This document shows, piece by piece, positions 35,470 through 48,349 of a stretch of 64,000 nucleotides of DNA. Position numbers and translations under genes: made by a program. Below the pieces are notes generated by a model. The model searched no databases and had not been told where the DNA came from. It saw only the letters and a list, made by a program, of their open reading frames with translations. How positions within the stretch are numbered: the stretch's first letter is position 1; the number at the start of each line of letters is the position of its first letter. This DNA comes from Aspidapion aeneum (taxonomy: Eukaryota > Arthropoda > Insecta > Coleoptera > Brentidae): the NCBI GenBank assembly GCA_963576565.1, contig OY755048.1:7584136-7648135 (forward strand), written 5' to 3'.

Positions 35470-37510
35470 TACTACTAACCCTTCAGGGTTCGTATCTTAG
35501 TAAGGGTACTACCCACACAACTCTATTATATCTCATTTATAGGCCATTAATTAGGCTTTATTTTACGTTATTATACGTTTTCTCAAATATAAGCAGTTTT
35601 TAAGTGAAAGGCCTATAAACAAATTAATGGATCCATGAACTCCACGCTATACCAGCCTTGAAAACAGTTTGTTTGTAAATATCTCGGAAACGAAAGCTTC
35701 CACAAAGTGTTTGCTTGTAACACCAATTTTTGAGAAAAATTTGTTCTACTATAATCCGTAAACGCAAACGTATATTGATTTAACCAAAATCTAATCAGCT
35801 TATTACAGTGTCGAACACTATTTTACCTAAAAATTTTATGGAAATTGGTTTAGTGGTTTAGGCGCTATCGCGTTACGGGCAGACATACACACATGTTATA
35901 AAAACGCTTTTGCGGAAATTTTATTTTCCAAATTTTGTTTAAAAACTTTTTTTCTAGAATATACAGGAACCAAGTAATTAAAGAAAACATTTTCCTGCAC
36001 ACTAAATTCAAGATTGCGGAGGAAGCCGTCTTCTCCAAAGTCGAAAACTTAAATATTTTTTTAGGACTGGGGGTCTTTTTTTCGCTCTAATGACTGGCCT
36101 ATATACTTGTAGTTTTTAGTTAGATTTCGGTTATTTAGTAATTGGTTATAGATACCGATTACCAATGACAATATAACCGAAAATTTAGGAAAGAGAAAAC
36201 AGAGAGTGTGCTTTTAATAAAATAACATATTTCAAGTAGAAAAATACGTGTTTTGATTTTAGAAAATGATTTGTCTTGTTTGTAACAATTCCGATTGTTT
36301 TTTTCTTGAATCAAGAAATTATAGCTTTCCAGTTGAGAAAATAATAGTTTTTATTCAATAGTTGTTTGACATTTTATGTTGCCCGATCAAGAAAATTAAT
36401 ATTTCTTTAATATAGTTTATTAATTTTTTAGTTTGAGTAATCCTTTGTTTAAATTTAAGAAGAGTTTTTCTTCAAATAGATTAACACATTCTAGAAAACT
36501 CAAACACTTGATTTGAAAACATTTTTTTGCTTTGAAATACTGAATTTTAAAAATTAAATATTTTTTGAAAGCAGACGTCGATTGTCCTTAAGTCAAGTAA
36601 ACTTTCGAGAAAATACATTTTCTAGACGTGATATAATTTTCTTTTCTGTTAGACCCTCCAAACACCTACTTTTATTTGTCATATATTTTTTAAGGGTTAA
36701 GTCTCTAAATCACAATGGTTTTAATTATCCAGGGGCAACACTCTGTGCTTTATCTTTTGTAAATTTTAATTATGAGGAAACAAGCAGCATTTTTTTTCAT
36801 CAGTCTTGACTTGTATTAAGGCAGTATGTAAATTGGCGTCGGAATTTCTTTTCCTGCAGCCCCCATTGACGACTGTCTTGCTTCACTAATTAAAGCAACT
36901 TATGGTTTTTTTACTGCCGAGGGTATCAGCAATTTGTTTACCTCTCCCCCTTTTTTTTTCCTTAGATCATTGGGGAAACCTTTTCGCACTTTTTATTACT
37001 GTTTTATTCGTCGGCCTTACGGCTATAAAAATTCTTGTTTTAAACGAAAATTTGTCTTGTTTCATTTCTAAACTTTAATATCTGAGTCAAAGATAAACCC
37101 TTACATCTAACTGTATAGTCATATTTTATTGTAGTAGGGTCAACAAACTACAATTTAGGGTCCAGTTGGGCCCCTAATAACAAGTATAAGCTGGGTATGA
37201 TTGGAAACCGAGGTGGAACATTAAAAACTAAATCCCTATGACCAATGCTTGGATTAATGTTATCCCGTTTAGATTATTTTGACTCTTTTTGGAAAGGAAT
37301 CATAATGCCGTGATTTCAATATTTTTTGTATAAAGTAAATACCACAAAAAAATTATTTTTCAAAAATACAGAAATAACCTTACTATGTTTTGCTATGGAA
37401 AAAATAATATATTTCTATATGAGGTCAGGTTTTGGTAAAATATATATCGAACTACAATATTACAACAAACAGCATTTAGATTTTATATTTTTTTATAAGC
37501 AAAAAAAAAT
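35470..37510. other. No recognised gene
   Basis: About 2 kb of AT-rich sequence. Frames at 36582-36809 and 37326-37592 have no recognisable motif. No shared repeat was identified. Confidence 0.45.
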
Positions 37511-37714
37511 ATTGGATCAACGGGATATACAGTGTGGCGCCTTTAAATGGAGTACTGCCTCTAGCGAGTTAATATTTCGTTTTTTAAAGTAAATATCTCA
37601 GAAACGAAAGCGAGCTTTCTTTCTGACTGAAAAACTTAGTTGATATATTTTTGTTTTCCTTCAAAAAATCAAATATTAACTCGCTAAAGGCCCTGTATAT
37701 CCCGTTAATCCAAT
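37511..37714. mobile_element. Hairpin MITE of about 204 bp
   Basis: ATTGGATCAACGGGATATAC at the left and GTATATCCCGTTAATCCAAT at the right. An inner pair, TAGCGAGTTAATATT and AATATTAACTCGCTA, is a perfect match. A 60-nt loop remains. Confidence 0.75.
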
Positions 37715-37984
37715 ATTTTTTTTTACTCACACACTTTTCCCGAAACACCGGAGTCCGTGGTAGACTTTACCCCTTTGAAGTTGCCTTTTATACTTTGTTA
37801 AAATAGAAATAATTCACTTGCAAAATTTCAAAAAATTTCTCCAAATATTTTATATTTGTTTACTGGGATGTCTTTAAAAATAAAATGGTCAAAACAATAA
37901 ACTCAAAAAATTCAATTTCAGTAGATTTTCATTAAATCTGGACTTTCCTAGTTCGCATACCAGTTATTGCATCTTAAAACATTT

Positions 37985-38571
37985 TTTCACAATGCCACGA
38001 CTTTGTATTATACGATATATGTACTCCTTGTTGGACAAACCCTCAAGATCTGCAAAATTATGATATTTATGAGCTTTAAAAAATACTATTCAAACTATTT
38101 GTAATTGCAATTTTTAATAATAAGTCATGGCTACAATGTTCTTTTCCAGTTAAATTAGGTGGTCTAGGCATCCGAGATTCTTCTACTATTTCTTTCACGG
38201 CATTTCTAGGTTCTTGCCAAGATACCTCTTCCATAGTTAAAAACATTCTATCAGAAGTAACATATTTTTCTCCAGACATATTTTTTAATAAAGTTTAAGA
38301 AACTTGGTCTAAAATATCTAAATTCCAATCAAACACAAAGAATGTAACCCTGTTTTTATGTTAGACCTCTTTCAGTAACCTAATATCTGAAAACCAAGAA
38401 TCTAAAGAAGCAGCGCGTCTCTTAGCTCTTCAATGTCCTGAAAGTTCTGCCTGGTTAAACGCTCTTCCCTCAGCTACTCTGGGGAATCATTTGGAAGATT
38501 CATCCTTCATCGTGTCAAAAGCCTTGAGAATTGGTACTCCGGTGATTGAGTGCAGGTAATTTGTTGAGGAT
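37985..38571 (+). pseudogene. Retroelement C-terminal fragment, upstream part (LINE-D)
   Basis: Plus-strand coding remnant resembling the region downstream of RT in a class of non-LTR elements. It reads FPVKLGGLGIRDSSTISFTA near 38140, then after several lesions ARLLALQCPESSAWLNALPS and LGNHLEDSSFIVSKALRIGT, ending at about 38571. The AWL-ALP and L-LG signatures are from family recall, not a search. Continuation is found at 39442-39615, with the Tc1-like remnant between. Confidence 0.55.
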
Positions 38572-39290
38572 CGGATTTAACATGCTCCCAGAGATGTTCG
38601 ATGGGGTTTAAGTCCGGGGATTGTAAAGGCCATGTAGAACATTAACATTTTTCAGCTTAAACCAGTCATTTACGAATTTTGAGGAATGCTTAGGATCATT
38701 ATCCTGTTGGAAGGTCCATCGTAGAGGCATTTCTTCTTCAGCGAAAGGGAGCTTTTCACTAAGAATATTCCTGTAAACTTTTCTGTCCATTTTCCCTTCA
38801 ATTTTGACGATTGGGCTAGTTCCAGAACTAGAAAAACAACACCACACCATGATGTAGCCCCCACCATGCTTTACTGTTGGCAACTGATACTTTTTATCGA
38901 GTTTTTTTCGCATTGGACGTCTCACATAGCATGTACCATCAGATCCAAACAAGTTGAACTTGCTTTCATCACTCCATAAAATTGTATTCCATTGTTGTTC
39001 TGTCCAGTTTACATGAGCTTTGGCAAATTCAAGTCGGGCGGTGCGATTTTTTTTTTGATATGAGGAGCTTTTTCACAGGACGCCTACCAAAGAGACCAGC
39101 ATCCACCAAGCACCTATGCACCGTTCTGACAGAAAGATTTTCTGCACCTTCTTCTACTATTTGTTTGAAAATATGTGTAGCTGGCAATCGAGGATTATCA
39201 TGTGACAAACGTTTAATGTAACGATCTAACACCCGATTGGTTTTTCTCGGTCTTCCGCACCTGGGCCGCGTCGCAGTTGATCCATATTCT
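38563..39290 (-). pseudogene. Tc1-like transposase remnant
   Basis: Minus-strand DD34E transposase. In order: GRPRKTNRVLDRYIKRL near 39250 (the GRPRK patch between DNA-binding motifs), DNPRLPATHIFKQIVEEGAE, RTVHRCLVDAGLFGRRPVKK, a W-T-EQQWN segment followed by LWSDESKFNLFGSDG (first Asp), VKHGGGYIMVWCCFSSSGTS, FQQDNDPKHSSKF (second Asp), and after a frameshift near 38625 QSPDLNPIEHLWEHVKSD with the catalytic Glu. It stops abruptly near 38563, so the C-terminus is missing, as is the start of the N-terminal domain. No inverted repeats were found. Confidence 0.88.
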
Positions 39291-39441
39291 TGATTCGTAA
39301 TTTCAATGAGCTCTAGGTTCTGCAGGGATTCCTTCAGAGCTAGAGCCAGTTGATGGCTCCTTCCTTGGAAGTTAGAGAATAGCCTTATTGCAGAGACACC
39401 TTGGCTGAATCATATCTTTAGAGAACATCAAAGGAAACAGG

Positions 39442-39615
39442 TATAGAGAATTAGTAGACAGATATATTTTTGTTCCTCTTCACGGAATTTTTAAGTACAA
39501 AAATAAGTGCTTATTCACCCAGATGATCAGTGTTTCGATCCAAAGAGGAGATGCTGCTGTGGTGTTGGGGACAATGTTGGAGGAGCTAGATCTGGAGGAG
39601 TTTATTTTTTGTTAG
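39442..39615 (+). pseudogene. Retroelement C-terminal fragment, tail (LINE-D)
   Basis: An open stretch of 57 codons, YRELVDRYIFVPLHGIFKYK... with ISVSIQRGDAAVVLGTMLEE, ending at TAG 39613-39615. The IQRG-AA-VLGT tail is what I associate with the same class as 37985-38571. The conserved middle part (about 100 residues) is missing, replaced by the Tc1-like remnant. Confidence 0.5.
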
Positions 39616-40087
39616 TTTTGTTTTATTTTATTTTTGAACGTTTTTACAAACTAAAAATGTTTAAATACACTAAATTTAGTAGGCCTATTTTGTTTCTGTG
39701 CGCTCTTTCTATTTTTTGTGCAAATTCTATGGTAAAACCGAATCAAATAATGAAGGAAAAAATCGGAAGGGTGCGTTTCCACTATCTGGCACTCACATCT
39801 AAATCTTTTCTTGGTTTTTTGCCATCATCCAAATGCCATAAGGCACAATATATTACCGAAAAAAAAAACGTTTTTAAGCTTTAAGAAAAGTATAAGTAGT
39901 CAGCCATGAAGGTATTACCCGAGAAGAGCCTTTGCTGGCTCTTCTTTTGTATCAACTTATTAAAGCATGTTTTAACAAAAAAATGTAATGGTCGGTTTTT
40001 TGAAGTGATATATTTTAAACTTTTTACCCATTTTTGCATCTTTACTTTTGTATTGTTATTTGGAATAACGGATATCTAGTAAATATA
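39616..40087. other. No gene; one strong short hairpin
   Basis: A 125-codon frame (39507-39884) spans LINE-D and flank and has no motif. AGAAGAGCC/GGCTCTTCT form a 9-bp stem at 39922-39945 followed by TTTT. Confidence 0.45.
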
Positions 40088-41107
40088 CAGGGTGAGGTTA
40101 ACTGATTAGTGGGCGTATTCCTTTAAGAAGGTGACATTAGACACTATTTGCTACCGATTATACATAATTTTAATTCCATATAATATTTAACGAATTTCGA
40201 GATATTCCAGTTTTTTTAAGTTTTAATAAATTTTCTTCTTTGTAAGCCAAACATTTAAAATTAAGAACAATAATAAGAAAATAAACATCATTCTCAAAAT
40301 TATTTGAAAGCAAAGTGGAAGTCCGAATTTTTGGTGATATAGATTGAACGTTTAATTTACTAAATTATTCAATTAATAATAAAAGAAAAGGCTTAATAAA
40401 ATGTTCCAAAATTTTAAGTATAAAAGAACCATTAGCTAGAAACATGACAAGAAAAGTTAGGTTTGCTAATATTTGTTCAAGCTTCGCAGGAGCGTGCCAA
40501 AGTATTTATTTAAACCGTAGTTCAGTTGTAATGTTTGCAAATAAAATTTGATGTTTATACAAGAGGGGGGCGGGAATAAGTCCCTCGAGCTCTAAAGCTT
40601 ACTGAGTACAAACAGTACCAATTCCGATTCACATTTTGATTCCAAGGCGTTTTAGCCCGAGCGTGGGTCTCTTTCGAAGTATCCTGCATTGCATACTTTC
40701 TTTACTTAAAGGATTTTCGCGGTTGCATCTAATCTCCGAAGGATTGAAAAGTATCATTTTCGTATCCTAAAAAAGGGATTAAAAGTACACTTGTAATCTC
40801 TGTAGTGCATAAAACAAATTCAAGTTTCTAGGGTGCAGAAAAACGAGAACACAAAATGTTTATTTTTAAATGAAGGGCAACAGTTTTCCCATTGCCTCAG
40901 GCAACCAAAAAGTAAGGCACGTCCTTGCAAGCTTTAAAAAATGATATTTAAAAAAGCTTTTATTAATTTTGTTAATTTTAAATGTTCTCTGTCTCACAAA
41001 GAAGAGAATTTGTTGAAAGAAATTGAAATATCTCGAGAACCATGAAAAAATTGTGTCTACTTTCACCTCTTCAAAGGCATACGTACACTTAGGTACCAGC
41101 CACCCTG
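40088..41107. mobile_element. TA-flanked foldback element ending CAGGGTG
   Basis: Starts CAGGGTGAGGTTAAC and ends CCACCCTG, each next to TA. The arms stay alignable for about 200 bp with divergence (left CCTTTAAGAAGGTGACATTA against mirrored CCTTTGAAGAGGTGAAAGTA; both contain TTTTCTTCTTTGT and ACATTTAAAATTAA). No transposase. Confidence 0.7.
40597..40637. repeat. 41-nt sequence repeated inverted at 46462-46502
   Basis: Begins GCTTACTGAGTACAAACAGT. Its exact reverse complement lies 5.8 kb away. The flanks of the two sites do not match. Confidence 0.9.
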
Positions 41108-42310
41108 TATATGGTACCATATTTTCAGTGCATGACCGGAACGGCTATATATAATAATTTAAAATGTAATTCAACAGATTATCAGTTCTGGTTAGGAAAA
41201 AACTTTTCGTCAAAATGAAAACTGCCAAGCAAAAACGCTTTTCCTAAATAAGTCAAAACCGCTCAATGATTAAAACCAGTCTTGTCCAAAAGTGTCTTAC
41301 ATCGACAATCAACTATCTTCGACTTTAGCAATGGAACCGATATTACTATTATAGAATAAATTAATTTCAATTAATGAAAACACAGAAATCGTGACCAATG
41401 ATGTTTTTACATTAAAATGAGCTTTTTGAACCTAAATTAGCATCATAGTAGCTTATAACAGTCTGTTATTAGCGATAATTAGCTTTAGTTTAAGAAAAGA
41501 AAATACTATCCTGAATCGAATTGCCAAGTGGCAATAAGGTCCCCTGTCTGACAGAACATTTGTCTTAATGCGACTTAATACGTCAATAGTTTCAATAATG
41601 TCTAGCCTATTGATTTATCGCTTTTCACCGTCTTGTACGGTTCGTAAATGTAACTTTCCGTGTTTCTGTTTCTTTAGATTTTTTATTAAAAAAGCACCTA
41701 ATAAATTACTTTCCTACAGCGCCGGATTGGGCCAGCGGGAAATCGGGCTAAACCCGACAGGGTTATACTAAGCTTTATACAGGACTTCAAACGAAAATAT
41801 CGACAAATTATTGCATAACTCCATTAATTTAAGCAATCTGTTCTGAATAATTTCGTTTATAAGTCTTCTATTCTCTGTAAACTAATAAGTGGTTGTTTAA
41901 CAGCTGTCACATTGAGTAAAACTGTTTTAAACTTTCAGTCAAAGTTTACAAAGTATATCTCCTAAGCAGCAAAAATTAGTTTTTACTAGTTCTTCATAAT
42001 TTTACAGACACTTCATGAACTATCATTATTATTTTCTTAAATTCTATATACATTGTTTAGTCACAAAAAGTTATACATAATTAAAAACTATTATGTTGTT
42101 TTTTAACATTTGTGGCCACTTTGACCCATTTGTGGCCACTATCTTTTATTGGCGATACTATAGAGTGGTGTATACGTTAGTTTCGTAGTATTTTTTAAAA
42201 GTTGGCAGCAGCATGAACGTATACCGATGCATACAACCCTATTTTTCCCTTTATATAATCCACAGCCACCAAAAAAATCAAATATTATTGGAAATGTAAT
42301 AGTTATATGT
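41108..42310. other. No recognised gene
   Basis: AT-rich. TGTGGCCACT occurs twice close together (42111 and 42131), a motif that returns in the flanks of copies 5 and 6. Confidence 0.45.
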
Positions 42311-42321
42311 TAATAAATTTT
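42311..42321. repeat. Target duplication of LINE-C1 (left)
   Basis: TAATAAATTTT, repeated exactly at 45289-45299. Confidence 0.75.
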
Positions 42322-45288
42322 GATTAAAAAACCCAATCAAACGCCTTGGAAAGAAATGAAAAACCTAAGACGAACCAAGCAAAGAAACAGGAATATGATT
42401 TTTGGTACATGGAACGTACAAGGAATGAATCCAAAAATTAATGAAATAGTACATGAGTGCAGCAGAATGAAGGTAGACCTTGCTGTACTAACAGAAACGA
42501 AAAAGAAAGGAAAAGGATCTGAAAACCTAGGACAATATGACCATTTCTATAGCGGAGTGGCAAAAGAAAAACATGCCCAACAAGGAGTATCTATTTTGGT
42601 CAACAAAAGATTTAGAAAATTTATCACCAACTGGGAAGCAGTCAATGAAAGGCTAATTAAAATGAATATAACAATAAAAGGAATGAGACTTACAATTTTT
42701 GGAATCTATGCGTATAACGACGATGCAAATGTAGCCGTGAAAGACAATTTTTTTGAAGAAATACACAATGAAATATCAGCAGTAAGTGCATCTAGAGAAA
42801 TTGTCATATTGGGAGATTTAAATAGTAGAACCGGTAACAGAGTTAATGATCTGACAGTTGGCCAATATGGAGAAAATCTTGTTAATGACAATGGAAACCG
42901 GCTAATTACAGTATGTGAGCAATTAAACCTAAAAATCCAAAACGGTTTTTTTCAACATAAGGAAATACACAAATATACCTGGACCAAACCCTCACAAAAC
43001 CTGAAATCCGTCATTGATTATCTTATCACTAAAAAAAAGACAAAACTAAAAATTCAAGATGTCAGAACAAAGCGTGGATCAACATGCGGAAGTGATCACT
43101 ATTTTCTGGAGTCCAAAATTCTCTTTCCTTATCAAGGCCGAAGCCTGCATCAACAACATCTTGATGATACAGTGATTGAAGAAATTGATCACTGTAAATA
43201 TAATCTACTAAGCCTAGAACATGACAGCGTAAAAAACTTATACAAAAAGAGACTGAACGAAAAACTTAATACAAGTTCAGGTGAAACCCCAGATGAGGAA
43301 TACGAATGTATTACATTAAGCATCCACCAAGCTGCAAAAGAAGCACTAGGATTAGTGGAAGAAACTTCTAAAAGAAGAAAACCATACTGGTGGGATGCTG
43401 AGATTGAGAGAGAAATAGAGGAAAAAAGGAAATTATATCACACCTACTTATCCCAAAAGACAGATAGAAGCAGACAAGAATACAAAATCGCGCAATCAAA
43501 GGTGAGAAGAATGATCAGTGATAAGAAAAATCATTCGTGGACGCAAAAGTGTCAGAAAATAGATTCTTACTTAGGAGGTAGGAGAAGTACCGAAAGCTGG
43601 AAAACTATAAGATCGATTAAAAATGAAACATGCAGAGATATCATTTCACCAATACCAGACAAAGAATGGGATGAGCATTTTAAAAAACTTTTAACTGAAG
43701 ATAGAGCAGAATTCAAGGAAGACGAAAGAGACAATATAATTAGAACGATGGGATCTCCAGTACCCCTCACAATCTCTGAGGTCAAAAACGTGTGCACAAC
43801 CTTAAAAAGCGGTAAATCTGCCGGACCCGGAAATATCCCAGCCGAACTTATTAAATATGGCACTGAAGAACTGTTTTGGAGATTACGGAATCTTTTCCAA
43901 AAATATTTAAATGGAACTGTAGTCCCAACTGAGTGGAAAACGTCATACATATCCACAATACACAAAAAAGGAAGAAAAGATATATGTGACAATTATAGAG
44001 GTATATCTGTGACTAGTACGCTAAGCAGAATATACGGTAAAATAATAAGAAATAAAGTAGAGAGCGAATATAAAGACATGGAGGCAGAAGAACAAGCTGG
44101 TTTCAGGGCGGGTAGATCGACTTCAGATCATCTCTTTTGTATAACCCAAGTTATTGAAAAGAAAATGGCATACGGTCAAGAGCTGCATCTGCTTTACGTG
44201 GATTTGCAGAAGGCATATGATAGTATACCACTAAATCTACTTTGGAAAGCGTTGGAAATCACAAACATAAGCGTACAACTAATTAAGGCCATCCAAGAGT
44301 TATACCGCAATAGTAAGGCAAAAGTTAAAATAAAAGCAAAACTAACCAAAGGCTTTCAAGTAAATAAAGGTTAAACAAGGTTGCTGTATCTCGCCTACGC
44401 TCTTCAAGATATACTTGGAACAAGTCCTTAAAGTATGGAAGAGAAAATGCCAAAACATGGGAATTCCGTTGGACGAAACCACCTTGTATACTTTATGTTT
44501 CGCCGATGATCAGATAGTAGTGGCTCAGGATTATGACGACCTCGAATATATGACACGAAAACTAATAGAAGAGTACAATAAGTGGGGACTAGAGGTTAAT
44601 CTCAATAAGACAGAGTATATGTGTATCGGTGGAATGAAACAGGATCTAATCTTAAATACCGGGCAGCGAATTCACTCCTGTGATGAGTATAAATACTTAG
44701 GTCTAAAAATTACAGCTGACGGAACACTAGACAAAGCTATAAAAGATCGAAACGTACAAGGAAGAAAAGCAATTATTTTATTAAATGGAATAATTTGGGA
44801 CCAAAGTATATCAAAACATAACAAAAAGCTTATATATAACACCATTATAAAAAGTATTATTACATACGGCTCAGAAGTATGGCCAATCAAGGATAGAACA
44901 GAAAAAAGGCTTTCCGCTACGGAGATGGACTATTGGAGAAGAGCAGCAGGGAAATCAAAAAGAGAAAGAGTTACAAATCAAAGAATAAGAGAAATTATGA
45001 CAGTAGGTGAACGTACTTTAGTGGATGATATAAGAACAAAACAACTGGTGTGGTACGGACATGTACAAAGAATGAATGACGAAAGACTACCTAAACAAAT
45101 ACTACAATGGAAACCAACTGGCCGAAGAAAACGAGGACGGCCAAGGAGAAGCTGGAGAGAAGGAATAGACAGTGAAATAAGAATAAGAGGCCTAGATGAT
45201 GAATTATGGGCAAACAGAAACGAGTGGAGATTGGGTATCGGAAGACGTAGAACGTTGTGAAACCGATAAATATATATATATATATATA
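42322..45288 (+). mobile_element. LINE-C1: RTE-like non-LTR retrotransposon, slightly 5'-truncated
   Basis: Best-preserved retroelement in the window. It begins ATTAAAAAACCCAATCAAAC, lacks the roughly 400-bp leader present in the 56.3-kb copy, and ends ACCGATAAATATATATAT, with an 11-bp target duplication. The 3' (AT)n tail is shared with the copy at 32.0 kb, so it belongs to the element; short tandem tails instead of poly(A) are usual in RTE-type LINEs. Confidence 0.93.
42356..45260 (+). pseudogene. RTE-like endonuclease/reverse transcriptase, single frameshift
   Basis: One polyprotein of about 970 residues. The in-frame ATG at 42356 (MKNLRRTKQRNRNMIFGTWN) is conserved in the 56.3-kb copy. 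EEP endonuclease, residues about 15-230: GTWNVQGM, VLTETKKK, VILGDLNSRTGN, TCGSDHYFL. RT, about 450-770: KSAGPGNIPAELIKYG, NYRGISVTSTLSRIYGKI, QAGFRAGRSTSDHLF, YVDLQKAYDSIPLNLLW, KQGCCISPTLFKIYLEQ, LCFADDQIVVAQD (catalytic Asp pair). C-terminal: CDEYKYLGL, LVWYGHVQRMNDERLPKQ and a basic RRKRGRPRRSW. A 2-nt deletion near 44371 relative to the 56.3-kb copy shifts the frame at VNKG/LKQG; otherwise open. Confidence 0.94.
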
Positions 45289-45299
45289 TAATAAATTTT
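45289..45299. repeat. Target duplication of LINE-C1 (right)
   Basis: TAATAAATTTT, partner of 42311-42321, directly after the (TA)n tail. Confidence 0.75.
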
Positions 45300-45560
45300 A
45301 AATTCACATGTCGCTGGCTGCTGTAGTTTTTAAGTAATATTTATTTTTAAATTATTATATATTTCATTATTATTAATATATATATTTTTAAAAAAACTAA
45401 TAGTAAAAAATATAATAAAACCTTATTTTGAATTTATTATTTGTATGAATGAACCAATATCTGCGAACATTATTTTTCAGCCAACGACGAGGTAACAATA
45501 ATCTATTTAAACTCACAATTCAATTTACTCAAAGATTGTGATATAGTCATATCATATTAA

Positions 45561-46332
45561 AATACTCTGCCAATATATGGGCCCCTAAGCTCACACTAGG
45601 TACTAAAGTTATAGTGTACGTGTGAGCTAATATAACTAAAAACTGAAATATATTTTATTCAACTCCAGACTAAATTACCTGTTGTTTGATACCACACAAG
45701 CCATGTTTTGACAATCTCAAATTTTTGATTTGATCTACCCCCACCCTTAAAAAAAACTAAAATGTATTTTGTTAAACTCCGGACTCAATTACCTTTCGTT
45801 TCATATCACACACGCCATATTTTCACTTTAACTCTAATTTTTGAAAGATACCTCCACCCTTTTTTTTAAATAAATTAAAATGTATTTTGATTAACTCCAG
45901 ACTCAATTACCTTTCGTTTGATATCACACACGCCATATTTTCACATAAACTCTAACTTTACTACTAAATTTACCCCCACGATTTTATTTGGTTTGTGTTC
46001 GGTGGATTTTGTTCATTTTTAAATGGGACCATCTCGACCCAAGACCCAGCCTAGGTACCAAATTTCATTAAAATCAGCCAAGCGGTTTTTGAGTTATGCG
46101 CGTTGGTCGTTACAGACAGACATACAGACAGACAGACAGACAGACAGACATACAGACAGACAGACATACAGACAGACAGACAGACAGACAGACGGCGCAA
46201 CAAAAAAGTTTCAAAATCATCTGAAACGCAAAGATATATAAAAATTTATGAAATCGGAGCAACTTTTTTTTTCTCGAAAAATTTAGGATCACCATAGCTC
46301 ACACTACTATAGTATAGTATATGTGTGAGCTA
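45561..46332 (-). mobile_element. Palindrome-ended (CTGY)n element, copy 5
   Basis: Minus-strand, full length, with a short array (about 46114-46193). Begins ACTCTGCCAATATATGGGCC, ends GTGTGAGCTA. The block after the array and the internal tandem units match copies 3 and 6. Confidence 0.93.
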
Positions 46333-46756
46333 AATGTTTGAGTAGATTGTATCAATATTATCAGGTAGTTTGGTGGTTGAAAATTAATTTTCGCGGTTAT
46401 TAATTTCATGTTCCTTTTTCGTTCTGTAGTGTTAAACACTCAAATGTGGCCACTTTTTTTTAAAATGTGAATCGGAATTGGTACTGTTTGTACTCAGTAA
46501 GCAATGGAAAGAAGCATTAAAAGGCCACGGGTAAAAAAACTTTGTTTAGGTGAGAAGTTTTAGAAACTTTTATTTTATTATCTAAACTGGCGAAAAATGT
46601 TTACCCCTACCCATTTCTGGCCACATGCATGGGAAATTAAGGTTTTTTTCGGATCCATTTGAGGCCACGTTAGTTACCGACTACGTTTTAAGCAAAAATT
46701 GCATAAAACTGCTTCGAAACTCTTAAAAAGCTATCCCTTACTCTTCCCTGAATAAA
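46333..46756. other. Flank between copies 5 and 6, no gene
   Basis: Holds GTGGCCAC (46446), CTGGCCACA (about 46616) and GAGGCCAC (about 46663) plus the 41-nt inverted partner at 46462-46502. Confidence 0.5.
46462..46502. repeat. 41-nt inverted partner of 40597-40637
   Basis: Starts AAAATGTGAATCGGAATTGG and is the exact reverse complement of the upstream site. Confidence 0.9.
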
Positions 46757-47631
<875 letters not shown>

Positions 47632-48349
47632 ATTGCTTATATAAACTTATCTTGTATATTAACAAATTCACTAACAAACCACACGAATTGTTGCACTCTG
47701 AACTTTGTCCGGGTCCGTTCACAAATGTTACACATAAAACTTTAAGTGATAGTTAATTTTCACAATCATATTTTAATAAAATTTTAATCAGTGTGGCCAC
47801 AAATGGTATCTCAACCCTACTATTAATTCTTAGGAAACATGAAGAAATATTTTTACTAAAATATGTTCAGTTGTAATTTATTTATTTTAAATTTTTTGTT
47901 AAAACAAACGATTTTGTCAGATTTTATACGCATAAACTGACAAATGGATATGTTTATGAGGGTAGATCAATCTTTATAAATAGACGTATATTGGGTAGAT
48001 TTCAGGGGTCGACCCTTATGCTGTGGCATGCCATACAGGCAAATCGCACGAATTTAGAATGCATAGAAACGTCATCGATACAAAAACTAGTAATATTTTA
48101 TGATTGACTTTTGTCGGTCGACATAATCGGGCCCGACCGATCGCAACCCCAAGCGGCATCGTCACTGGCGTACGCAAATAGTGTTTTTTTGTCTCTATGA
48201 CCATCCAAAATAAAAGTTTATGTAGCAATGGACAGGGAATGGGACAGTTCGCTGTCGCCCACTCAATTCGCCGCTGGATCAACTCGCCGCGTAAACAATT
48301 CGCCGCCGCCGTTGTTTAAGTATGGAATTTTGTTAATTTCTTAAAGTAA
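47632..48349. other. No recognised gene
   Basis: GTGGCCAC recurs at 47793. A GC-rich patch around 48120-48310 contains repeated TCGCCGC. No coding signal. Confidence 0.45.

Noticed and set aside
39507..39884. 125-codon frame with a hydrophobic centre
   Set aside because: It overlaps the LINE-D tail in another frame and continues into AT-rich flank; no domain is seen.
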